Part shown: positions 1-8,533 of the stretch, piece by piece
How the letters are laid out: the number at the start of each line of letters is the position of its first letter
Position numbering within the stretch: position 1 is the first letter of the stretch
From: Lepturacanthus savala
Taxonomy: Eukaryota > Chordata > Actinopteri > Scombriformes > Trichiuridae
NCBI GenBank assembly: GCA_030544235.1
Contig: CM060464.1
Location: 37,303,884-37,367,883 of the forward strand
Reading direction: 5' to 3'
DNA: 64,000 nucleotides
Made by a program: the position numbers and the translations under genes
Notes under the pieces: generated by a model
What the model was told of the DNA's origin: nothing
The model's database searches: none
Seen by the model: the letters and a program-made list of their open reading frames with translations, nothing else

Positions 1-1350
1 TTGATGTTAAATATAGACTGATCCGTTGTGTCACCATCTCTATGCATGAATATAAACCTCAAACTGCTGTTTCTGCTGAGACTTACAATAGAAGAGGCTT
101 CATTTTTTTATTATAAATATTCTGCTGTGACAACATGAGGAAAATCCTCAGATTTACCTTCAAACTGGAGATGCAGGACTTTTTATTATAGAATTTTACA
201 ACCTTTAAATAAACTTGAACTTTCAGAAGAAGTTTGTGGAAATAACTTGGCATTGGTTGGAAATCTAATGATTTACAGGCATGAATAGTTCAGCCCACTG
301 AAAAATATCACAGATTGTATATGTGAAATAATTGGTTTTGTTAAAATTTGTTCAAAATGGCAGACGATAATACAGAAACAGGTCAAAAAACTGACCATAG
401 TTATTAAAATAAGCACATTTGTTTTACTTCATCTCCCTTTTCATTTTATTTATTCATGTATGTGTGTGTATATGAAGTTATATTTATGTATTTTTCTTTT
501 CTTTTTCTTTTCCCTTTAAACACATAATGTTGTTTTTAAAGTTGTTACAATTTTATCATCAGCAGACGATGGTGAAGTTCCATTCTCAAATATTCACAGA
601 TCATATCATCAAATAAACGCTCCTTGTTCAGTGCAGTTGAAGTATTGAACAGAAACTCAGACGTTATGTCACAGATTTAGTCTGTGAAGCTCTCGCTAGT
701 TTTACTCCTGAGAAATTTCACCATCGACCAGCTGTTAAATAAACTGCAAATCATGTCTCATTTGTGGAGGTTTTGACTCAGCAGGACAAATAAAGTCGGA
801 GGATGACACCCAGTTAATAAACGTCCTCATGGAGGAACGTCGACATTTTACATGAAACAACAACAAATCTCCACCAGATTCACACATGAATCAAACTGCA
901 TCTACCAAAGCATGTTGGTTGGATGTTAGAGCACCTGCCCCTTCATGTCCTAAGTGTCATTTTGGTAAGGGTTGTGTTTTTTATATGATTATATTATTAT
1001 CTTTAATTGAATTTAATTGAAATCACATAAAATATACACACATTCCCCAATGAGAAAGATTAAAAAATGTATTAAAAATAAAAATCTAATTATTTACTAC
1101 TTTGCTGCATTTATTAAAATAATCCCAGTATTTAGTATTATTTTAAATGCTCCAGTCAACAGACTACAGATTCAGGGACATGTACGACTAGAATACAGTA
1201 GAGTTTGACGTGTGAATCATTAGATTCTGTAAAATAAAAATTATTTCTTACAGAATTGAATCTGGATAGATGATTAGTTTGGCTTCAACATTTTTATTAT
1301 TTAGTTTTGATCATTCATGCACACATATACGCACACATATACACAGACAC
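1..1350. other. AT-rich non-coding DNA
   Basis: No gene is visible here. The stretch is AT-rich, with scattered poly-T and short tandem motifs. The longest open frames (about 60 codons near 1017-1208) have no recognisable protein features and no coding-like base bias. I read it as intergenic sequence. Confidence 0.6.
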
Positions 1351-1356
1351 GCCCCC

Positions 1357-1400
1357 CGTTCATTTCGTTCATTTCGTTCATTTCGTTCATTTCGTGCATT
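1357..1400. repeat. 9-bp tandem repeat, about five copies of TTCATTTCG
   Basis: The unit TTCATTTCG repeats in tandem, the last copy degenerating to TTCGTGCAT. Because the unit is nine bases long it stays open in several frames on both strands, which explains the short serine/phenylalanine-rich and asparagine/glutamate-rich frames overlapping it. None of these is a gene. Confidence 0.8.
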
Positions 1401-1440
1401 CCGCTCTCCGCTACCCCCAGCGCGCAGGGGGGGGATGCGG

Positions 1441-1502
1441 ACAGCATGTGTGTGTATATGTATATGTGTATATGTGTGCATATATGTGTGCATGTGTGCT
1501 TT
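1441..1502. repeat. TG/TA microsatellite
   Basis: An imperfect run of TGTG, TATATG and TGCATG motifs. It is low-complexity sequence with no coding interpretation. Confidence 0.8.
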
Positions 1503-1673
1503 GTTGTTATTTTGTATGATATTTTAATAAGGGTAATAATTATAACAATAATTTTTATTATTAATAATAATAGACCTGATCCGACCGCTCGCACCCACTA
1601 ACAGGAAAGTAATTTTTACTGATACTTAAATAAAGCAATGAAAAGGCTGATATTTGTCCATGTATCCATGTGG

Positions 1674-1832
1674 TAACTTTTAACATTTGCTTAAAAAAAC
1701 TGGAAAGTAAAGTAACTAGTAGTGAAGTTACTTTTCAAATGCAGTAACTAGTAAAGTAACGTAGTTACAAATTTCACAAGTAACTAGTAACTTGTAACTA
1801 GTTACTTTTTTTTAGTAACGACCCCAACACTG
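1674..1832. mobile_element. hAT-like DNA transposon terminal region (one end)
   Basis: This block is rich in AGTAACTAGT and GTTACTTTT motifs that can pair with each other, and it ends in CCCCAACACTG. That arrangement, with subterminal GTAACT repeats and a CAGTGTTGGG-type terminus, is common in non-autonomous hAT elements of fish. I could not find the opposite terminus or an 8-bp duplication, so only this end is called. Confidence 0.5.
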
Positions 1833-2475
1833 CTCTTAAACTCTATATAGTGGACTATTATAAATAACCTATAATTCTACTTCTGGACACCTGCCCCTCT
1901 AAAGGTCATGATCTGAAGAATCTGTGTGAAATAAGATTGAAATCATTATTATTACTTTTCTAAAACACAATATTCTAATGAAATAGTCTGTGAGATGTTT
2001 CCTGCTGTGTGAAGTGAACACAGACTTCTCTCTAGTTTGTTTCCAGCAGCTTCAGGCGTCAGAATCCTTTTTATTTTCTATTCTCTGTCTCTACAGCTGC
2101 AGCTGGGACACGTTTGTGTTGAGGCGTCGGGAGGCGTCATGGCCGCCGGCCGCTGACCTCTGACTCCGGGCCGGGAAGGATTGTGGGTAAATCCCAGAGG
2201 CTCCGCTTGGCCACTACAAGGCCAAGATGATAAAGCCGCCTCAGGGAAGAAGGCGGAGCCAACCACCACCAAGGCCAAGGAGCCTGGGGCCATGTGGAGT
2301 GATGCTTGCTCTACCACTCTCTCTACTGAAGGGAGAGACGCTCTGAAGCTGATGGTGATCCATGACTTCATTATTAACACTGAACATCACTTTATTTCTG
2401 CTTATGAATTAATTCTCACCAGGTTCACGATGACGTTTTCTAGTTTTGTTCATTTGAATCAGAGTGTGGGCATTA

Positions 2476-2690
2476 GGGCTGCAACTAATGACTTTTATGT
2501 TTGCCAATCAAACTATCAATTATTGAAACTATTTATCTATTAATAGTCTAGTTCATTAAATGGTGTAAAATGTGGATCAGTGTTTCATCAAAGCTGAAGA
2601 TTCAACCTAAAATGTCTTTTTTTGTCCACAACCCAAAGATCATCGGTTTACTATTATAGAAGACTTAAATGAACGATGACCTCCCTTTTT
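2476..2690 (+). mobile_element. Interspersed MITE-like repeat, copy 1
   Basis: This begins near GGGCTGCAACTAATGAC and includes GTGGATCAGTGTTTCATC and AACCTAAAATGTCTTTT. The same sequence occurs in reverse complement at about 47690-47975, so it is a dispersed repeat family. Fish genomes carry many MITEs starting GGCTGCAACTAA. No transposase is present, and the superfamily is not certain from this copy. Confidence 0.65.
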
Positions 2691-2898
2691 ATGGTGGAGG
2701 TGATTATTAATTTAAGTCTCTGTCTCTGATCAATAACTCATCATTAATCATGTTTCTGGTTGAGATGCAGCAACATATTTCCTGTTAACAGAGACATCAC
2801 ATGGACTATATGTGACGTATTCATCCACTGATTAGGAAACAGCGACTGTGACTGAATTATGACGTATGAGTGAGGTGCATTATGGGTAAGGAGACAAT
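2691..2898. other. Non-coding DNA between two repeats
   Basis: AT-rich sequence with no open frame of note and no recognised repeat. Confidence 0.5.
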
Positions 2899-2902
2899 TT
2901 AA

Positions 2903-4245
2903 CCTGTTCCCCCCGGCAGGGGCTGTTGTTTATAAATAATTAATCCTTCTTGTTCAGTAGCAGCACCAATATGTTCATGTAACACACCAAAATGTCGACA
3001 AGAAACTCAGCTACAAGTTTATATCAACCATTATTAGATTAACTAAACAGTTTCAACACTAAACAACAATATGAGCACATAGTGAAACATGAATGTGTAA
3101 TTCAGAAAGCTCCCACTCTGATCTAGACAGAGGTACCAAGCTTGTCTCTATAAGATGAGCACTCACTCCTCAGTCTTTCCATGAACCGCCAGAAAAACAT
3201 TTTCTTGTTACTGATACAATGATAAATTATGTCTTATCTCTGCTATTTTTCTATAAAAACTTGTGTTGGACTCATAAAAACGCTGCAGTCTGCTGCTTCT
3301 AAACCTTCTTCATCATTTTGAAGTTATTTTTATTCAATTCCAGCTGTTTATAAGTCAGAGACCAGATTAGTTACAGAGTGTGAAGTCCCTCCGTATCACC
3401 TATCTTTGTAAAACACACCCTGACATGTCCCTGTGGTGCGTGATACGTCAGATTAGACCACATGACAAGATTCTATTGGCTATGACGCTTCCATAGAGGT
3501 GTCAATCACCCAAACTGACCAATAGGATCTCCAGATATCACTGACTGTTCCTCCTCATGTCCAGCTTTACACACACAGCCCAGCTCAATGCATATGTGCC
3601 CAGAAATAGATAGAAAATTATTATATAGTATATTATATAGTATTATTACATATAATGTATCATGGTAGTTTTATAGAAGGTGACACGGTGGAGCAGGGGT
3701 TAGTGCTGTTGCAGGTTGCAAGAAGGTTGCAGGTTCAAGACCTCCTTGGTCTTGGGTCTGGGACCTTTCTGTGTGGAGTTTGCATGTTCTCCCCGTGTCT
3801 GCGTGGGTTTTCACTGGGTACTCTGGCTTCCTCCCACAGTCCAAAAACATGCTGAGGTTAATTAGGGACTCTAAATTGGTGGTTGGTGTGAATGGTGTGT
3901 GTGCCCCATGATTGGCTGGCGACCATCTGGGGTGTATCCCTGCCTCTTGTCGTAAAGCGCTGGGATTATCTCCAGCAGACCATGTGACCCTAATGAGGAA
4001 TAAGCAGGTATAGAAAAGGACTGACTGACTGAATTTTATAGAATTGTTATTTAGCTAATTATATGGTATATATGGAATTATTATTGTAATTTTTGAGGAT
4101 ATGCCTAAATGTGCCCAAATCAGATCCACCTGGACACACCTGAACTAAAACATTCAGAAAACCCCTGAATGCAGATATACTGCATTAAGTCTGGGCATGT
4201 CATTTATGAGAGGTAGACTGATAAATAGGCCTAGGGGGGAACAGG
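2903..4245. mobile_element. piggyBac-like non-autonomous transposon (MITE) with TTAA target duplication
   Basis: The element starts CCTGTTCCCCCC and ends GGGGGGAACAGG, an inverted terminal repeat. It is flanked on both sides by TTAA (2899-2902 and 4246-4249), the target site of piggyBac transposases. There is no transposase frame, so it would depend on a helper. A second copy, truncated at its right end, lies at 36011-36846 and shares the block CCTGTGGTGCGTGATACGTC and much of the remainder. A SINE interrupts this copy at 3679-4033. Without the SINE the element is about 980 bp long. Confidence 0.85.
3679..4033 (+). mobile_element. tRNA-derived SINE, copy 1
   Basis: A retroposon flanked by a perfect 10-bp duplication, TTTTATAGAA (3669-3678 and 4034-4043). 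Its head keeps a tRNA-like B box (GGTTCAAGACC) and a partly damaged A box. The body (GTGTGGAGTTTGCATGTTCT, then CATGCTGAGGTTAATT) is the widespread teleost SINE body, and the tail is (GACT)n. The related MITE copy at 36.7 kb lacks the insertion and shows the empty site. Transcription would use RNA polymerase III; no protein is coded. Other copies lie at 40931-41301 and about 49077-49366. Confidence 0.85.
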
Positions 4246-4403
4246 TTAAGATGGCTACCGGCAGGAAGATTGTCGAGAGACGAACATGATGAATGACACA
4301 TATTTAATCCATATTTAACCCTTTGGTGTCATTATCTGGTTATGTACCACAGTCCTTAGGAGTAGCTGGAATTAAACCATACTAACCTAACCCACTATAG
4401 ATT

Positions 4404-5634
4404 ATGATATCCATCTATAGACCTATATCCATCTATAGACCTATATCCACCTATAGACCTATATCCACCTATAGACCTATATCCATCTATAGACCTATAT
4501 CCAACTATAGACCTATATCCATCTATAGACCTATATCCATCTATAGACCTATATCCAACTATAGACCTATATCCATCTATAGACCTATATCCATCTATAG
4601 ACCTATATCCAACTATAGACCTATATCCATCTATTGACCTATATCCATTTATATACCTATATCCAACTATAGACCTATATCCAACTATAGACCTATATCC
4701 AACTATAGATCTATATCCATCTATAAACCTATATCCATTTATATACCTATATCCAACTATAGACCTATATCCAACTATAGACCTATATCCATCTATAGAC
4801 CTATATCCTACTATAGACCTATATCCTACTATAGACCTATATCCATCTATAGACCTATATCCTACTATAGACCTATATCCTACTATAGACCTATATCCAT
4901 CTATAGACCTATATCCATCTATAGACCTATATCCATCTATAGACCTATATCCAACTATAGACCTATATCCATCTATTGACCTATATCCAACTATAGACCT
5001 ATATCCATCTATAGACCTATATCCATCTATATACCTATATCCAACTATAGATCTATATCCATCTATAAACCTATATCCATTTATATACCTATATCCAACT
5101 ATAGACCTATATCCAACTATAGACCTATATCCATCTATAGACCTATATCCAACTATAGACCTATATCCTACTATAGACCTATATCCATCTATAGACCTAT
5201 ATCCATCTATAGACCTATATCCAACTATAGACCTATATCCATCTATAGACCTATATCCATCTATCGACCTATATCCATCTATAGACCTATATCCATCTAT
5301 AGACCTATATCCATCTATAGACCTATATCCTACTATAGACCTATATCCATCTATAGACCTATATCCAACTATAGACCTATATCCATCTATAGACCTATAT
5401 CCATCTATAGACCTATATCCATCTATATACCTATATCCAACTATAGATCTATATCCATCTATAAACCTATATCCATTTATATACCTATATCCAACTATAG
5501 ACCTATATCCAACTATAGACCTATATCCATCTATAGACCTATATCCAACTATAGACCTATATCCTACTATAGACCTATATCCAACTATAGACCTATATCC
5601 TACTATAGACCTATATCCATCTATAGACCTATAT
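4404..5634. repeat. 18-bp minisatellite, about 68 copies
   Basis: The unit is ATCCATCTATAGACCTAT, with variants ATCCAACTATAG, ATCCTACTATAG and ATTTATATACC. The unit is six codons long, so part of the array reads as an ISIYRP repeat; that is a by-product of the repeat length and not a gene. Variant units recur in the same order at about 4630-4780, 5020-5130 and 5410-5520, which points to higher-order duplication of multi-unit blocks. Confidence 0.95.
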
Positions 5635-5640
5635 CGGGCT

Positions 5641-5758
5641 GTAACCTCCTACCCATCACTAGTTTATATGATAATTTCCAGTCAGGATTTAGAATGCAGC
5701 ACAGACAGAGCATCACTGGTGAAGGTTTCTAATGATATTCTAAATGATAAAGGCTGTG
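5641..5758 (+). pseudogene. LINE reverse-transcriptase fragment, left half (split by the Gmr1-like insertion)
   Basis: The sequence encodes an eroded piece of a CR1/L2-like reverse transcriptase around the FQSGFR motif, ending at NDKGC. Its reading continues at 25823 on the far side of the 20-kb LTR retrotransposon, where LLDISAALDT follows. The frame is uninterrupted across the junction when one CTGTG copy (5754-5758) is counted. The fragment is therefore the pre-existing target of the insertion. Confidence 0.8.
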
Positions 5759-6639
5759 TGTGACAAAGTGGGTGAGATTCACCATTTGTCCCTATATTTT
5801 GGTTATGTTGTAGTTTATTGTCCACTAATTTATCAGTGAAATATATAGTGCAGACACAGCTTATCGCGGATTTAGTTTGAGTTTGTATTTTATATTTTAA
5901 TACTGATTATTTACATCATCATTGGATAAAATAAACACACACTGTTAATGTTAAGTTGTATAAATTTATTTGTTTAATTTCAGGTATTGATTGATTATAA
6001 GTTTAAATTTGTTACTCATTCCTTATACTCACCATGTATTCCAGAGGTAAAGGGGGGAAATGTATGTCATTTCCTGCTTTTATTTCCTGAAGAATCCATC
6101 AACGAGGTAACTGGGAGATACCAAGAGTGGGGGGAGTTGAGGATTATGTTGAGTTTGTTTTGTTTAAGTTGTGTATCATTTGAGATTTATTTAAGGACAT
6201 ATGTTGAGTTTCAGGACATTATAATAAGGTCCAGTCTGTGACTTTTTTTTGTTGAGACTAATGGTTGTTTGAGACTAATGTTTACCTGTTTGCAGGGAAG
6301 CTGAGTTTACCCCAGCTGTGTGGTTGGATCCAGGTGGATCCTAGGATTAGTCTTCCCAGCAATCAGGAGGGTTCAGTGGTGTGAATGCTGTCTGAGGAGT
6401 GGAAGCCAGATGCGAGGGCTCCAACTGTTTTTCATTTAGGTTGAGTTTAGATTTCTTCAGTTAAGATGTGTTAACTGTATTTTTGATCTTTTTGTAAATA
6501 TCTTTTTCTTTCTTTTTTTTCCTTTTTTTTGGAGAAATGCGCATTTTTGGTGGCACTTGACAAAATAAATAAATGATTTTTTGATATGACAACTCTGAGT
6601 CTGCCTCCTAAATCCTTCACTCTGGCCAGGCTTACCACA
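5759..6639 (+). repeat. 5' LTR of the Gmr1-like element
   Basis: This matches the 3' LTR at 25002-25822 along almost all its length, for example TGTCCCTATATTTTGGTTAT and GGAGAAATGCGCATTTTTGG. It begins TGTGACAAAG and ends CTTACCACA. It has about 46 bases near its end that are missing from the 3' copy, and a short duplication around GTTGAGACTAATGG. Single-base differences between the LTRs show that the insertion is not very recent. Confidence 0.9.
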
Positions 6640-6641
6640 TT

Positions 6642-6659
6642 TGGTGGCAGTTTGTGGGT
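6642..6659 (+). promoter_or_regulatory. Candidate primer-binding site of the Gmr1-like element
   Basis: TGGTGGCAGTTTGTGGGT starts two bases after the 5' LTR. A primer-binding site is expected here and should begin TGG, the complement of the tRNA 3' CCA. I did not assign the tRNA species. Confidence 0.45.
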
Positions 6660-6677
6660 CCCAGGCCATAGGAGGCA

Positions 6678-7434
6678 GTGAAGATTTTGTCAAGAGGAAG
6701 AGGAAGAAAAGGTGCAGCAGCTGAGTCTCCACCAGCATTCACCACACTTCAGGATGTTGAAGACCAGCAGGGAGCAGCAGGTGGTCAACCTCCTGAGCAG
6801 GAGAGCATGGCTGAACTCTCTAGTCTCTTGCGGGGCCTCATGCAACAGCAGGCACTTCGTGAAGCCAAGGTGGAGCAGGACAGCCGATGACAGGAGGACA
6901 GGTGGCAGCAACTGCAACATCAACTTGCTAAGTTCGAGAAGGAGATCTACCAGGATCATGGGGATCGTCTGCTGTGGAGGGATGGAGCTGCAGCAGAACC
7001 GGGCACAGTCACCCCTGCTATAGAGCCAACAGCTGAATCACCATCAACCCAGCACAGACCTGAGCTGGTCCATTGAGGTCAGTAAATGGACAACAGCCTT
7101 CCAGTCTGGTGAGGTTTTTAGGTGGGAAAGGGCCTAAGATGCAACCATATATTGAAGGTGAGGACATTGAACATTATTTAATCACCTTTGAGAGAATTGT
7201 TTTTGCTTGTCAGTGGCCACAGGAGGAGTGGGCTCTTCACCTAGCCCCACTGCTGACTGGCAAAGCACGTTCAGCATATGTGGCAATGGACATTAATGAC
7301 ACTATGGACTATGGAAAAGTTAAAGGTGCTGTGTTGCAGAAATTTGAAATCTGTGCAGAAACTTATCGTGTGAGGTTCCGGTCCAGCGTGCCAGGAGAGG
7401 AGGAGACTCCAAAAGAACTACAAGTACGTCTTAA
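6678..7434 (+). pseudogene. gag: gag of the Gmr1-like element, N-terminal part (broken)
   Basis: The segment encodes a charged, glutamine-rich N-terminus (about 6678-7060), then a helical capsid-like domain in another frame (7073-7434) with the motifs FLGGKGPKM, DIEHYLITFER and LLTGKARSAY typical of Ty3/gypsy Gag. Gag would form the cytoplasmic particle and package the RNA. Stops near 6888 and 7075 and at least one frame change break it. The frame stops at VRL at 7434, where an L2 LINE enters, and resumes as KDLYEK at 8112. The first ATG cannot be fixed with confidence because of the damage. Confidence 0.75.
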
Positions 7435-8111
7435 CAGGCGTCTTTACAGGCTTCTCTAAAAAGTCAATCAGACAGCTGCAGCTGATTCAAAATGCTGCCG
7501 CTCGAGTCCTGACTAGGACTAAAAAAGTAGACCATATCAGTCCAGTTCTAAGGTCCTTGCACTGGCTTCCTGTCTGCCAAAGAATTCACTTTAAAATACT
7601 CTTACTGGTTTATAAAGCCCTGAATGGTCTAGGGCCTAGGTATATTGCAGATCTGCTGATCCCTTATGAACCATCCAGACCTCTTGGATCATCTGGATCA
7701 GGTCTGCTCTCTGTTCCTAGAGTCAGAACTAAACATGGAGAAGCAGCGTTCAGTTTCTATGCCCCACAGATCTGGAACAAACTCCCAGAGACCTGCAGGT
7801 CTGCCGCAACTCTCACTGCTTTTAAATCACAGTTGAAGACTTTTCTGTTCAATGCTGCCTACTGCTAATATCATTCTTAATTACTCTGCACTGTACTGTA
7901 ACTTGTTATAAATTTTAATTCTTAATTTTTATTTCTTATTTTTATTTTATATTATATCTATTTTTTTTTTTTTTTAATCAACTGTTTTAAATTGTTTTAA
8001 TCAACTGTCTTAAATTGTATCTTGATGCTTTTAATGTTTTATGTAAAGCACTTTGAATTACCTTGTTGTTGAAATGTGCTATACAAATAAACTTGCCTTG
8101 CCTTGCCTTGC
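7435..8111 (+). mobile_element. L2-like LINE, 5'-truncated, inserted in gag
   Basis: This is the 3' end of a non-LTR retrotransposon. It encodes the C-terminal region of ORF2 (LHWLPVCQRIHFKILLL, then WNKLPETCRSA, stop at 7866-7868), followed by a 3' UTR ending in (TTGCC)n with AATAAA nearby. It is flanked by CTTAA at 7430-7434 and 8112-8116. The host gag frame reads continuously across the duplication. The 5' truncation is the usual result of incomplete target-primed reverse transcription. Confidence 0.88.
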
Positions 8112-8300
8112 CTTAAGGACCTGTATGAGAAGTGAATGACACCAAGGACAAAGACAAAGGAGCAAATTGGAGACATCATCATCCTGGAGCAGTTCCTTAA
8201 AGGCCTGAATCCTGAACTCCGTACCTGGATCAAGGAACGAAGCCCAAAGACCTCTAGAGAAGCAGCAGAACTAGCTGAATCATTTCTTGCTGCAAGGCGC
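8112..8300 (+). pseudogene. gag: gag of the Gmr1-like element, middle part
   Basis: The segment encodes KDLYEK, a stop at 8133-8135, then a helix-rich region around LEQFLKGLNPELRTWIKERS and AAELAESFLAARR. This matches the end of a gypsy capsid domain. The frame ends at AARR, where the ERV enters with GCGC duplicated, and continues at 21644 as PSKDYLP. Confidence 0.8.
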
Positions 8301-8533
8301 TGTAGTGACAAAAGGCTATTACTCAATATACTTAATAAAATGTATTAATCAATATACTTATAATCAATAGACTAAGTGAGTTGTAGTTCATAAAGTCATG
8401 GCATTTACACCAGAGACATTCTACCTCATGTCTTTTCAAACTGTGAACTCGTCAAGTTTTCAAATTTTTGTTATTCCGTACTAAGACTTAGACTAATTTA
8501 TTGCTTATTGGATATTGAACAAAAGTCACAACA
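8301..8533 (+). repeat. 5' LTR-like segment of the ERV (shorter than and different from the 3' LTR)
   Basis: It begins TG at the gag junction and ends CACAACA. Its last ~68 bases (ATTTTTGTTATTCCGTACTA onward) are identical to the end of the provirus at 21576-21643. The first ~165 bases have no match that I can find near the 3' end, and there is no TATA box or clear polyadenylation site like those before 21643. A recombinant, converted or internally deleted 5' LTR is the simplest reading. Confidence 0.65.

Noticed and set aside
2096..2152. Possible 3'-terminal exon after a good polypyrimidine tract and acceptor (CTGTCTCTACAG), reading SWDTFVLRRREASWPP in one frame
   Set aside because: Two acceptors and two frames are equally possible, no upstream exon is visible and no family is recognised. 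Not enough for a feature.
4404..5634. CRISPR array
   Set aside because: Units are contiguous 18-mers without unique spacers, and the DNA is vertebrate; it is a minisatellite.
5987..6241. 84-codon frame in the LTR, repeated at 25230-25485
   Set aside because: Both lie wholly within the LTRs of the Gmr1-like element, and their coding is disrupted differently in the two copies; no protein family recognised.
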